Shown: positions 8,598-17,516, counted from the first letter of the stretch. The stretch is DNA of 20,608 nt from Actinomycetota bacterium (GCA_947486505.1 CANKTT010000012.1:1-20608), one strand, 5' to 3'. Numbers and translations are program-made. The notes: generated by a model from the sequence alone, not told the origin.

Positions 8598-9953
8598 ATG
8601 AGCGTCGCGGAATTTCCCCGCAATTATGAAGAAGATGGCGCATTAGTACCACCTCAAGATATTGTCGCCGAGCAATCAGTTCTGGGTGCAATGCTGCTTA
8701 GCAAAGATGCAATCGCCGAAGTTATCGAAAGTCTTCGGGAGATCGATTTTTATAAACCTGCGCACGCTACCGTTTATGGCGCGATCTTAGACATCTATGG
8801 GCGCGGGGAACCGGCGGATGCAATCACCGTTGCAAACTATTTGAGCAAGTCGGGTGCACTGGGAAATGTTGGTGGCGCAGGCTACTTACACACATTGGTT
8901 GCAAGTGTTCCAACTGCTGCAAATGGTGCCTATTACGCGCGCATTGTTACCGAACGCGCAATCCTACGTCGACTTGTTGATGCGGGAACAAGAATTGCGC
9001 AAATGGGTTACGCCGGTGACGCTGAGGTAGATCAATTAGTTGATCGCGCGCAAGCCGAAGTATATGAAGTAACTGGACGCCGAACTTCAGAAGATTACGC
9101 ACCACTTTCTGAAATCATGCCACACACTCTGTCTGAAATTGAAGCGATCGAAGGTAGAGGCGGACAACTAGTCGGCGTTCCAACTGGATTCCAACAACTC
9201 GATGACATCACGCACGGACTTCATGCCGGCCAACTGATCATTGTTGCTGCACGTCCGGCAATCGGTAAGTCCACCTTGGCGTTAGACCTTGCGCGATCGG
9301 CAAGCATCAAACACAATTTGACGTCGGCGATTTTTTCACTTGAAATGAGCCGCAACGAAATTGTGATGCGACTACTTTCGGCAGAAGCTCAAGTTGGATT
9401 GAACCACATGCGCGCCGGCACACTTAGTGATGCGGACTGGGGACGTCTTGCGAACAAGATGGGTCAAGTCAACGATGCACCGCTGTTTATTGACGACTCG
9501 CCAAACATGACCATGATGGAAATTCGCGCTAAAGCTCGTCGACTAAAGCAGCGCTTCGATCTAAAACTTTTAATCATCGATTACTTGCAACTTATGTCAT
9601 CAGGTAAAAAAGTTGAGAGCCGCCAAGTTGAAGTTTCAGAATTTTCTCGCTCACTAAAACTTCTGGCAAAAGAGTTGGAAATTCCAGTGATTGCAATTAG
9701 CCAGTTGAACCGTGGCCCGGAACAGCGTCAAGATAAGCGGCCAATGCTTTCTGACTTGCGCGAATCTGGATCTCTTGAACAAGACGCCGACATGGTTGTA
9801 CTGCTACATCGCGAAGATGTTTATGAACGAGAATCACCGCGCGCCGGCGAAGCCGACTTTATTTTGGCAAAGCACCGCAATGGGCCAACTGGAACCGTTA
9901 CCGTTGCATTCCAAGGCCATTACAGCCGTTTTGTTGACATGGCTACTTCATAA
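8598..9953 (+). CDS. dnaB: Replicative DNA helicase DnaB
   Basis: This is the hexameric helicase that unwinds DNA at the fork, 451 residues. The N-terminal primase-interacting domain (about residues 18-120, beginning PPQDIVAEQSVLGAML) is joined by a linker to the RecA-like motor. Walker A is ARPAIGKST with K224 and T226; Walker B is LLIIDYLQLM near residue 315; AISQLNRGPEQR and SDLRESGSLEQDAD follow. ATG 8598 is preferred to the in-frame GTG at 8589 because AAAAGGTGG (8584-8592) is correctly spaced for it. No intein interrupts the Walker A or other motor motifs, unlike many actinobacterial dnaB genes. Its partner gene dciA lies at 1850. Confidence 0.96.
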   Translation: MSVAEFPRNYEEDGALVPPQDIVAEQSVLGAMLLSKDAIAEVIESLREIDFYKPAHATVYGAILDIYGRGEPADAITVANYLSKSGALGNVGGAGYLHTLVASVPTAANGAYYARIVTERAILRRLVDAGTRIAQMGYAGDAEVDQLVDRAQAEVYEVTGRRTSEDYAPLSEIMPHTLSEIEAIEGRGGQLVGVPTGFQQLDDITHGLHAGQLIIVAARPAIGKSTLALDLARSASIKHNLTSAIFSLEMSRNEIVMRLLSAEAQVGLNHMRAGTLSDADWGRLANKMGQVNDAPLFIDDSPNMTMMEIRAKARRLKQRFDLKLLIIDYLQLMSSGKKVESRQVEVSEFSRSLKLLAKELEIPVIAISQLNRGPEQRQDKRPMLSDLRESGSLEQDADMVVLLHREDVYERESPRAGEADFILAKHRNGPTGTVTVAFQGHYSRFVDMATS

Positions 9954-9983
9954 GCGTTTCCCTGTCTCTGAAAGAAGCAGATC

Positions 9984-11357
9984 ATGAGTAATAGATCAAC
10001 CCAAATAGATCGCACACACCTGGCTTCATTGCTAGAGCTTGAACGCAAGACGTATCGAGATAATCACCAGAAGTCGCTTGCGCTATACAAAGATGCGAAG
10101 AACTTGTTTGGTGGCGTTCCAATGCCATGGATGAACAAATGGGTTGGTGGATTTCCGCTTTACATGCAAAGTGCCAAAGGCAACATCATTACCGATGTAG
10201 ATGGCCATGAATACATTGACTTTGCGCTCGGCGATACTGCAGCTATGACTGGACATTCACCAGATGCCAGCGTCAAAGCAATTATCGATCGAATGCAAGA
10301 TCTAGGCGGCATAACAACCATGATGCCTACTGAAGATGCGCAGTGGGTTGGCGCCGAATTAACTCGCCGATTCAAAGTACCGCTTTGGTCATTCACCGTC
10401 TCGGCAACTGATTCGAATAGATGGGCGATTCGACTCGCGCGGCTAGCCACTGGAAAAAGCAAAATACTAGTTTTCTCTTACTGCTACCACGGATCTGTAG
10501 ATGAAACCTTTGGCGTCTTAGACGAAAGTGGCAACACTGTTTCACGCCCAGGCAATGTCGCCCCGCCAGTTCCAATTGATCAAACAACTCGCGTGGTTGA
10601 GTTCAACGATCTGCCCGGGCTAGAAGCCGCATTGCAGCACGGTGACGTGGCAGCAATTTTGACTGAGCCAGCACTAACAAATATCGGAATCGTTTTGCCA
10701 GAACCTGGCTACCTTGAAGGCATGCGCGAATTGGCAACGAAGTATGGCGCACTTTTAATGATCGATGAAACCCACACCATCTCTGCGGGCTACGGTGGCA
10801 TGACGTTGCGTGACAAACTAGACCCAGATATTTTCATAATTGGAAAAAGCATCGGTGCCGGAATTCCGTCAGGTGCCTATGGCTTCAAGCAAGAAGTTGT
10901 TGACTTAATCAATTCGCACACTGAAGCAGACTTGCTAGATGTTGGTGGCATTGGGGGCACACTTGCGGGAAATGCTTTGTCGTTAGCAGCAATGCGAGCA
11001 ACCTTAGGTGAAGTCTTAACTGAGCAAGCGTTTGAACACATGATTCAGTTAGCAACGCGCTATACCGACCAAGTAAATGCAGCGCTCGATGAATACGATG
11101 TGCCGTGGTCGATCTCGCAATTAGGTGCCCGTGCTGAATATCGCTTTACTTACCCGGCGCCAAAGACCGGAACTGAAGCAATGCACGCTGGCGATGACGA
11201 ACTAGATGAATTCATGCACTTGTTTATGTGTAATCGTGGCGTGCTAATGACACCTTTTCACAACATGGCATTGATGTGTCCAACAACAACACAAGAACAA
11301 GTCGATCGTCATGGTGCTCTATTTGCTCAGGCCATGTCAGAGCTAACTCAGGCGTAA
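9984..11357 (+). CDS. Class III (glutamate-1-semialdehyde-type) PLP aminotransferase
   Basis: This is a 457-residue fold-type I, class III aminotransferase. The N-terminal half has DVDGHEYIDFALGDTAAMTGH, typical of the GSA-aminomutase-like branch. The cofactor site shows MIDETHTISAGYGG (Asp bonding the pyridine nitrogen), FSYCYHGSVDE, and Schiff-base lysine K288 in IIGKSIGAGIPSGAYGF. It is not clearly HemL: the segment around the lysine reads GKSIGAGIPSGAYGF rather than the usual GGGLPVGA form. The substrate cannot be told. It starts 30 bases after dnaB with GAAAGAAG (9970-9977) as ribosome binding site. The PP2C gene follows after 33 bases but appears to have its own promoter. Confidence 0.85.
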   Translation: MSNRSTQIDRTHLASLLELERKTYRDNHQKSLALYKDAKNLFGGVPMPWMNKWVGGFPLYMQSAKGNIITDVDGHEYIDFALGDTAAMTGHSPDASVKAIIDRMQDLGGITTMMPTEDAQWVGAELTRRFKVPLWSFTVSATDSNRWAIRLARLATGKSKILVFSYCYHGSVDETFGVLDESGNTVSRPGNVAPPVPIDQTTRVVEFNDLPGLEAALQHGDVAAILTEPALTNIGIVLPEPGYLEGMRELATKYGALLMIDETHTISAGYGGMTLRDKLDPDIFIIGKSIGAGIPSGAYGFKQEVVDLINSHTEADLLDVGGIGGTLAGNALSLAAMRATLGEVLTEQAFEHMIQLATRYTDQVNAALDEYDVPWSISQLGARAEYRFTYPAPKTGTEAMHAGDDELDEFMHLFMCNRGVLMTPFHNMALMCPTTTQEQVDRHGALFAQAMSELTQA

Positions 11358-11378
11358 ATCTTTAATTACGAATACATT

Positions 11379-11390
11379 TAGAATTTGATT
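11379..11390 (+). promoter_or_regulatory. Leaderless -10 element before the PP2C gene
   Basis: TAGAAT (11379-11384) ends exactly six bases before the ATG at 11391, so transcription would begin at or next to the start codon. No Shine-Dalgarno sequence is present and no clear -35 is seen. Confidence 0.55.
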
Positions 11391-12530
11391 ATGACGCTAC
11401 GCCTACGCCTTCAATTGTTTATTGCATTTTTCGCAATAACGGTGTTAGGGGCTGCGATTTGGGAACGCTATGTATATCTGCGAGCGCGTGCTGAGATAAG
11501 TGATTCGATTGCGGAAGATATCCGATTAGATGAAGTAGCCGATCAACTCTCAGCGGCCTTGAGTGTTTCAATCTTTATCAGCCTTGTGTTACTAGTTCTT
11601 GCCTGGATTTTTTTGGATCGTTGGATACTTGCACCCCTCGATGAAATGCGCAGCGAGTTGCGCATGGTTGCCAGTGGAACAATTCATCAAGTTATCGAAG
11701 TTGCCAATCCACCCGAGATTCAGTTAGCGGCAGCCGACGCGGAGTCCATGCGGCAAAACTTAGTGATGCAAATTGACTTGGCACGAGCAGCTTGGCAGGG
11801 CCTTGAGCAAGACGCTCCACTGGTTGCTTCGATGCGAAGAGCCTTGTCACCCACCGCAATGGAAACGACAAACCTTGGGCTTGATGTCGCGGGACAAACC
11901 TTGCCGGCAAGTGGTGCGATTGCAGGGGACTGGTGGGATGTGATCAGAACCCCACGAGGGATCGCGCTCGCGATGGTTGATGTCACCGGCCATGGCCCCG
12001 AGGCTGGCGTAGTTGGACTGCAGATTAAAGCAATTATGACTGCGGCACTTTCGGCTGGGTTCGCACCTAATTCCGTGATGGAAAGAGTTTCGTCAGGGTT
12101 AGTAGATGTGGATGCGCTATTGGCCACCGCGGTAATTCTAGAAATACCGAATGAAAAAACTGAGCCAGCCCAATGGGTCAATGCTGGGCATCCTGCCGGC
12201 TATTGGATTGACGCAAATCATTTGATTACCACCCTTAACCCAACTGGCCCAATGTTGGCAGGGTTCGGCGGAACTTGGGGAGCCAAAGAGTTCTACTTCA
12301 ATCCAGGCGATCGCATAGTCCTGGTATCTGATGGCTTGCTTGAAACCCAAGATGAAAGAGGCGAAGAGTTTGGAACCCAGGGGTTGATAACTTCTGTTGT
12401 TATGGGTGAACAGGTTGGAAATTCTGTCGATCTAATCAACCTGATTGTGGCAACGGCACGTCAAGATTCGGTTACCTGGAATCGCGACGATGTATCGGTT
12501 GTCGTAATTACCCGTAGGCTCGGAGAGTGA
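11391..12530 (+). CDS. Membrane-anchored PP2C / SpoIIE-type serine phosphatase
   Basis: The 379-residue product has two membrane helices (about 7-24 and 58-76) with a short 33-residue exterior loop, then a HAMP-like linker (about 77-130, beginning ILAPLDEMRSELR) and a PP2C/SpoIIE phosphatase domain (about 160-379). Metal-binding motifs are visible: GDWWD (D180, D183), VDVTGHG (D197), NAGHP, SDGLLETQD and NRDDVSVVVI. Such RsbU-like phosphatases dephosphorylate anti-anti-sigma factors to release an alternative sigma factor. No anti-sigma or anti-anti-sigma gene is near, so the target is unknown. The tiny exterior loop leaves little room for a ligand domain, so sensing may occur in the membrane or via HAMP. 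ATG 11391 is preferred to TTG 11385 because of the leaderless signal. Its stop overlaps the pat start by four bases. Confidence 0.85.
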   Translation: MTLRLRLQLFIAFFAITVLGAAIWERYVYLRARAEISDSIAEDIRLDEVADQLSAALSVSIFISLVLLVLAWIFLDRWILAPLDEMRSELRMVASGTIHQVIEVANPPEIQLAAADAESMRQNLVMQIDLARAAWQGLEQDAPLVASMRRALSPTAMETTNLGLDVAGQTLPASGAIAGDWWDVIRTPRGIALAMVDVTGHGPEAGVVGLQIKAIMTAALSAGFAPNSVMERVSSGLVDVDALLATAVILEIPNEKTEPAQWVNAGHPAGYWIDANHLITTLNPTGPMLAGFGGTWGAKEFYFNPGDRIVLVSDGLLETQDERGEEFGTQGLITSVVMGEQVGNSVDLINLIVATARQDSVTWNRDDVSVVVITRRLGE

Positions 12531-13606
12531 ACGAGTCAGCAAATCCACAGCTTCGACCTGAAATGGCAAAGCTGCCAACCTACAAAGCTGGTAAGAAAGT
12601 AGAACCAGTCAACGGCTTAACTGCATACAAGTTGTCCAGCAACGAGATTGCACATTCACCACTCCCAAGTGTTGTGGCTGCAATCGTTGATGCTGCAAGT
12701 GAAATCAATCGTTACCCTGATCCGTTTACAACCAAGCTAAATCAAGCACTGGCGGATAAGTTTTCAATCCCAGCGGACCAAATTGCTACTGGCACCGGAT
12801 CAGTTGGTGTTTGTCAGCAAATCATCCAAGCGGTCGCTGGCGCTGGTGATGAAGTAATTTATGCCTGGCGTTCTTTTGAGGCTTATCCAATCATTACAAC
12901 AATTGCTGGCGCAGTCAGCGTTCAAGTTCCTTTGACGAATGATGGCCAACATGATTTAGCAGCAATGTTGAATGCCATCACACCAAAGACGCGGGCAATT
13001 TTTGTATGCACACCTAACAACCCAACTGGTGGAATTGTTACCCAACAACAAATAAATGAATTTTTAGCAAAAGTTCCAAAAGATATCCTTGTCGTAATTG
13101 ATGAAGCCTATGTTGAATTCAATCGGGATGAAAATGCAATTGATGGCATCGCCACAATGAAAGCCAATTCAAATGTTGGTGTGCTTAGAACCTTTTCGAA
13201 AGCCTATGGACTCGCAGGATTGCGAGTTGGATATTTCATGGGGCCTAAAAATGTTGCAGACGCTGTACGCAAAACTGCTGTGCCATTTGGGGTTTCTAAT
13301 ATCGCTCAAGTCGCAGCGGTGGCGTCCTTGGAACATGAGACAGAATTGTTTGCCCGAGTCGATGAAGTAATTGCAGAACGAACTTGGTTTGAATCTGAGT
13401 TGAAGAATCTTGGATTCAAACTTCCACAGAGTCAAGCAAATTTTGTTTGGTTACCAATGGGTGAGCGTACGGAAGAATTTGCCAAACACAGCGAGGGCAT
13501 TGCAGTTTCTATTCGTCCATTCCCAGGCGAAGGGGTTCGCATCAGCATTGGGGAACGCCAAGCGCTTGAGAGAGTTATTGAGCTTGCGAAAGAGTTTGTT
13601 TTTTAA
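12527..13606 (+). CDS. pat: Aromatic amino acid aminotransferase, Pat / HisC2 type
   Basis: This is a 359-residue fold-type I, class I/II PLP aminotransferase. Landmarks are RPEMAKLPTYKAGK at the N-terminus, LSSNEIAHSPLPSVVAAI, NRYPDPF, GDEVIYAWRSFEAYP, CTPNNPTGG, IDEAYVEF and the cofactor lysine K225 in RTFSKAYGLAGLRVGY. AWRSFEAYP and the general pattern match the actinobacterial Pat group (Rv3772) better than the histidine-operon HisC, so phenylalanine/tyrosine synthesis is the likelier role; histidinol-phosphate activity cannot be excluded. The GTG start lies inside the preceding gene's stop (GTGA). A later ATG at 12563 would delete the conserved RPEM region. The 3' end overlaps the convergent EamA gene by 32 bases. 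Confidence 0.85.
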   Translation: MNESANPQLRPEMAKLPTYKAGKKVEPVNGLTAYKLSSNEIAHSPLPSVVAAIVDAASEINRYPDPFTTKLNQALADKFSIPADQIATGTGSVGVCQQIIQAVAGAGDEVIYAWRSFEAYPIITTIAGAVSVQVPLTNDGQHDLAAMLNAITPKTRAIFVCTPNNPTGGIVTQQQINEFLAKVPKDILVVIDEAYVEFNRDENAIDGIATMKANSNVGVLRTFSKAYGLAGLRVGYFMGPKNVADAVRKTAVPFGVSNIAQVAAVASLEHETELFARVDEVIAERTWFESELKNLGFKLPQSQANFVWLPMGERTEEFAKHSEGIAVSIRPFPGEGVRISIGERQALERVIELAKEFVF

Positions 13607-14516
13607 CAGATTCAACTGCAACGACAATTGCAATGCTGACAATAACTATGAAGCCACCAACCAAGATGTTGGTTGTTAGGGTTTCATTGAAAATCACAAT
13701 CCCAAGTGCTACCGCAACAATTGGATTCACGTAGGCGTAAGTAGACACCAAAGTAATCGGCGCATTCTCAAGTAGCCAGGTATAGACGGTGTAGCCAATT
13801 AGAGATCCAACTGTAACCAAGTAGATCCAGCCGCCCCAAGATCTGGCACTAGCGTCCATGAAATCGGTAATGGTTTCCTGATGAATCATTCCGGCAATGA
13901 ATAGCGCCCCAGCTGCCCCAACCATTTCATAAGTGCTTAACACCAGAGGATTACTTGGTGTTTCCATGCGAGGTGCAATAAAGGATCCAAGTGACCAACA
14001 TAAGTTGCCAAACAAAATAATGAACATCCAGAGTGTTACGTTTTGTCCGTCAGAATCAGGCCTTGCAAGGGTAGATCCCGGCAACATGATTATCCCTATG
14101 CCTACTAGCCCGGCGATGATTCCAATCAATGAGGAAGCTTTAGGTCGGTCGTTGTCAATTGTGCGAAAAAGTGCGGTCCAAATCGGCATCGCAGCCACAA
14201 TCAATGAAGCAACACCGATTGGAACTACCTTTTCAGCCAAGGCCATAGTTCCTAAACCAGTACCAAGCATTAGCACACCTAAGAAAACCGCACTGAACAA
14301 TTCTTTGCGATTTAAACGTAACGAGTTCCAGCCGCTACGTAACCCAATAAATGCACCCAGCAGCAGGCTAGCGGCAACAAAACGAAACGACATTGATAAA
14401 AGTGGCGGCATAGTTTCAATTGTGAAAGCAATCCCGATGTAGGTAGTCCCCCAAGCGACATACATAATCGCTAAACCAATTGCGACTTTAGTTTTGATTG
14501 AACTACTCACAGGCAC
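13575..14516 (-). CDS. EamA/DMT-family membrane transporter
   Basis: The 313-residue integral membrane protein has about ten hydrophobic segments arranged as two EamA repeats, the layout of drug/metabolite exporters. The first repeat opens with IGLAIMYVAWGTTYIGIAF, a family-typical sequence with Trp-Gly near the start of helix 1; the second contains WSLGSFIAPR and the C-terminal NPIVAVALGIVIFNETLT. Members export amino acids or other metabolites; the substrate is unknown, though the convergent neighbour is an amino acid aminotransferase. The start is GTG, either 14516 or 14510. The latter lies six bases after TAGTGT, suggesting a leaderless transcript. The 3' end overlaps pat by 32 bases and no terminator lies between. 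Confidence 0.9.
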   Translation of the reverse strand: MPVSSSIKTKVAIGLAIMYVAWGTTYIGIAFTIETMPPLLSMSFRFVAASLLLGAFIGLRSGWNSLRLNRKELFSAVFLGVLMLGTGLGTMALAEKVVPIGVASLIVAAMPIWTALFRTIDNDRPKASSLIGIIAGLVGIGIIMLPGSTLARPDSDGQNVTLWMFIILFGNLCWSLGSFIAPRMETPSNPLVLSTYEMVGAAGALFIAGMIHQETITDFMDASARSWGGWIYLVTVGSLIGYTVYTWLLENAPITLVSTYAYVNPIVAVALGIVIFNETLTTNILVGGFIVIVSIAIVVAVESVKKQTLSQAQ

Positions 14517-14522
14517 ACACTA
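14511..14522 (-). promoter_or_regulatory. Possible leaderless -10 element of the EamA gene
   Basis: On the minus strand TAGTGT (14522-14517) ends six bases before a GTG at 14510-14508, the third codon of the annotated frame. No Shine-Dalgarno sequence precedes either GTG. If used, the protein would start MSSSIKTKV. Confidence 0.35.
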
Positions 14523-14571
14523 TTGCGACGAAGTTTAGACAAGGGCTTTGGGACCGGTCAGTTAAGAAACA

Positions 14572-15033
14572 CTAAGCCAACGCAGATTTAACTGCAGAAG
14601 CAACAGCACCACCATCAGCTCTACCTGATACCTGTGGCGAAACAATTTTCATTACTGCGCCCATTGCACTTGGACCGGTAGATCCGCTTGCCGCAACTTC
14701 TGCCACGGCTTGCGAAATAATCTTTGCTAACTCTTCATCGGAAAGCGCAGCCGGCAGATATGCCTGAATGATTTCAAGCTCAGCTCGTTCTTTGTCTGCC
14801 AGCTCTGGACGCTTAGCGTCGTCATAAGCAGTAGCTGCCTCTTTACGTTTCTTAGCCTCACGATTGAGAACAGTAATCATGTCTTGATCGTCAAGCACTC
14901 GGGCTTCTTTACCTGAAACTTCTTCATTCGTAATTGCGGATAGCACCATACGTAATGTGCTAGAAGTGAGCGAATCCTTTGCTTTCATCGCAGCAGTTAG
15001 ATCTGTATGAATTTGCTCTTTAAGGTTTGTCAT
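14572..15033 (-). CDS. GatB/YqeY domain protein
   Basis: The 153-residue product is the stand-alone form of the YqeY domain found at the C-terminus of the amidotransferase subunit GatB. It has the usual length and helical character: MTNLKEQIHTDLTAAMKAKD, then LRMVLSAITNEEV, a basic REAKKRKEAATAYDDAKR stretch, EIIQAYLPAALSDEEL, and a C-terminal GRADGGAVASAVKSAL. In GatB this domain contacts tRNA; the role of the free protein is not established. It has AAGG seven bases before the ATG (plus-strand CCTT at 15041-15044). It lies 44 bases downstream of ponA2 in the same direction and may share its transcript. M. tuberculosis has a yqeY-like gene near ponA2 too. Confidence 0.88.
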   Translation of the reverse strand: MTNLKEQIHTDLTAAMKAKDSLTSSTLRMVLSAITNEEVSGKEARVLDDQDMITVLNREAKKRKEAATAYDDAKRPELADKERAELEIIQAYLPAALSDEELAKIISQAVAEVAASGSTGPSAMGAVMKIVSPQVSGRADGGAVASAVKSALA

Positions 15034-15077
15034 ATCTATACCTTGTCAGACCACTAACCTGTTTCGGACCATTGTCC

Positions 15078-17390
15078 TTAAGGCGCCACTGTGACTGAAG
15101 GACTTGGTTCGGGATTTGGGGTACTAGATTCGCTGGGAACGGGAACAACAAGGTCAGGATTTGGAATCGCCTTGCCAGTCAATGGATCGATTACTAGGGT
15201 CCCGTTCGCAAGTTCCTTTGCAAACTTAACTGTAGATAATTCCGTGTTGCACTTGATCAACTCCATATCTACCAGCCCACCGCAAATGTCCTTACTAGCC
15301 GTAATTTGGTTTCCAACACCCCCAGGATTGATATCGTTCAAAGTTTTCAGATTCCAGGGTGTTGGTGGAACTTTTTCAAGTGCGCCACGTAAGGCATCTC
15401 GCCAGATTGGTCCAGGCATGGTCGATCCGAACACCTGGCCGTAGTACTGACCATTGATGCGAATGTTTTTCATTGGGTAACTTTGACCACCGCGCGGATC
15501 GCCGACCCAAACTGAGGCCGCCATGTCGGGTGTGTAGCCAACAAACCATACAGCAGCTGAATTGTCCGTAGTTCCTGTCTTGCCCGCAGCTGGACGATCG
15601 AAATACATGGCACTACCCGTTCTGCCACCTAACGGACCGCTTATGACGCCTGCCAAAACAGCGGTTGTACTGTCAGCAACTTCAGTATCGATGGCCTGAG
15701 TGCAATTCGCAGACGGCACTTCAAGTTCGTTGTTGTATCGATCCGTAATTGCGGAAATTGCAATCGAGTCACAGTGAACTCCATGCGCAGCAAAAGTTGC
15801 CATACCTTCAGTCAGATCTAGGGTTGTGACGTCAAAGCAACCAAGTGTGAAACAAGGATATCCTGCAAAGTCTTCACCGTTACCTTGTTGCACTCCAGCG
15901 GCCTTGGCGATTGCAAGTGGTTCACAAAGTCCAAGTTTTTCTTCAAGTCCTACAAAGTAAGTATTAACCGAGAAAGCGGTTCCGCTAAAGATATCGAAGG
16001 CCCCAGAACCGGTTGAATTCCTTACTTGGTAGGGCGCAAATTTTTCACCAGTACCGCACGCTTTGAAATCCTTGAACTCCTTGAAGCCAGGCGCGGAAAT
16101 AACTTTGAATGGATCCCAGCCCAACTTGAAAGCGGCTCCGATTGTAAATGCCTTAAAAGTGGAGCCTGCTTGAAATCCAACGGTGCCATTCGCTGACACG
16201 GGTACGTTGTAATTAACTGTTGTATAGCCATAGCCACTGCGTCCCCATTTTCGGTTTTGAGCCATCGCAGTAATTTCACCAGTGCCAGGTCGAACCATAG
16301 TGATAGCAGCCGCTTTACCACTCTCATCATCAAACGGGATTTTTTCATCGACTGCTTTTTGGGATGAAGTCTGGGCATCAAGACTTAATGTGGTTCTAAT
16401 AGTTAGTCCACCGACTGCTAATAGCCTGGCCCTTACTTCCGGTGTTTCACCAAATACTGGGTCATTCATTAGGACAGTAAGCACGTAATCGCAGAAAAAG
16501 GGTGCATAGGAATTAACGCAACCGTTTGATAATTCCGCAGGATTCAGGTCGGCCTCGACAGAAACAGCTTTGGCTTGATCGGATTGCTCTTTAGTTATGT
16601 AACCAACACTTACCATGGCGTTTAAAACTTCATCGCGTCGATTTTGTGCTCGATCTGGAAACCGAGTCGGGTCAAATCTCGATGGGTTTTGAACGAGACC
16701 TGCAAGTGTTGCCGCTTCGCTTAAGGTTAGTTCGCTGGCCGACTTTGAAAAATATCGCCGGGATGCGATTTCAATGCCATATGATCCAGCTCCAAAGTAA
16801 GCGATGTTCAAATAGCCTTCAAGGATTTCTTTTTTAGACAGTTTATTTTCAAGCCCGATTGCGTAACGTGCTTCGCGCAACTTTCGATTAAGCGACACAG
16901 CGACTGCAGCTTCTTGCTCTTCTTTAGTGGACGCGGCGGTAAGTAAAATTTGCTTCACATACTGTTGAGTTATTGTGGAGCCACCTTGTACCTGACCACC
17001 TGCACCAGTTGATACCGAAGCTCGCAAGGTTCCTTTAAAGTCAATCCCAGCATGACTAAAGAACCGTTGATCTTCAATCGCGATAATTGCCTGCTGCATG
17101 ATTGGCGAAATTTCTTCGATAGGAACCTCAATGCGATTCTGTGCGTATAAGACAGCAAGAACGTTGCCATCGGCGTCAAGCAAAGTATTCTGTTCGGGCA
17201 ATGGAACCTGGGAGAGATCACTTGGCAAACTGCTAAATGCCTGAGCGCTATTTCGAGTTGCCAGCCCGATTCCGCCAACCACCGGAAGCACTATAAGTGC
17301 GCCAACAACACCGCCAAGCGCGACAAAGGTCGCCATTCTGGTTAAGAGGCCAAAACGGGTTAGTTCGGTTCCACCAACGTTGTTTTCCAT
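15078..17390 (-). CDS. ponA2: Class A penicillin-binding protein (PonA2-like)
   Basis: This 770-residue bifunctional peptidoglycan synthase has a short cytoplasmic N-terminus and one membrane anchor (about 18-43). The glycosyltransferase domain shows catalytic E106 in EDQRFF, GGSTITQQYVKQ (137-147) and ILEGYLNIAYFG. The transpeptidase shows nucleophile S410 in GSTFK, SVN at 474-476 and KTGT at 604-607. The exterior part has ten cysteines, including pairs at 291/300 and 513/518 and two near the C-terminus, suggesting disulfides. I see no clear PASTA repeat; the C-terminus is a Pro/Ser/Thr/Glu-rich tail. GGAG lies five bases before the ATG. Divergent whiB4, as at M. tuberculosis Rv3682/Rv3681c, supports the PonA2 call. 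Confidence 0.93.
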   Translation of the reverse strand: MENNVGGTELTRFGLLTRMATFVALGGVVGALIVLPVVGGIGLATRNSAQAFSSLPSDLSQVPLPEQNTLLDADGNVLAVLYAQNRIEVPIEEISPIMQQAIIAIEDQRFFSHAGIDFKGTLRASVSTGAGGQVQGGSTITQQYVKQILLTAASTKEEQEAAVAVSLNRKLREARYAIGLENKLSKKEILEGYLNIAYFGAGSYGIEIASRRYFSKSASELTLSEAATLAGLVQNPSRFDPTRFPDRAQNRRDEVLNAMVSVGYITKEQSDQAKAVSVEADLNPAELSNGCVNSYAPFFCDYVLTVLMNDPVFGETPEVRARLLAVGGLTIRTTLSLDAQTSSQKAVDEKIPFDDESGKAAAITMVRPGTGEITAMAQNRKWGRSGYGYTTVNYNVPVSANGTVGFQAGSTFKAFTIGAAFKLGWDPFKVISAPGFKEFKDFKACGTGEKFAPYQVRNSTGSGAFDIFSGTAFSVNTYFVGLEEKLGLCEPLAIAKAAGVQQGNGEDFAGYPCFTLGCFDVTTLDLTEGMATFAAHGVHCDSIAISAITDRYNNELEVPSANCTQAIDTEVADSTTAVLAGVISGPLGGRTGSAMYFDRPAAGKTGTTDNSAAVWFVGYTPDMAASVWVGDPRGGQSYPMKNIRINGQYYGQVFGSTMPGPIWRDALRGALEKVPPTPWNLKTLNDINPGGVGNQITASKDICGGLVDMELIKCNTELSTVKFAKELANGTLVIDPLTGKAIPNPDLVVPVPSESSTPNPEPSPSVTVAP

Positions 17391-17485
17391 AGCTACTCCA
17401 TGGTAACTCTCGGTTTGCTAGGTACGAAACACAGTTTTATCTAGAATGCGGGAATGCCAATTTCTCAGAAAAATCGCCTGAGGTA

Positions 17486-17515
17486 TTGACACGGCCTATG
17501 GCCTACCCCAATAGT
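17486..17515 (+). promoter_or_regulatory. Candidate sigma-70 promoter for whiB4
   Basis: A perfect TTGACA (17486-17491) is followed after 18 bases by AATAGT (17510-17515). Transcription would begin near 17522 and give a leader of roughly 58 bases before whiB4. It lies in the 189-base divergent gap with ponA2. Confidence 0.6.
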
Positions 17516-17516
17516 T

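Noticed and set aside
9984..11357. HemL (glutamate-1-semialdehyde aminomutase) assignment
   Set aside because: The fold and overall pattern fit, but the segment around K288 and the context (no other heme genes) do not support a specific HemL call.
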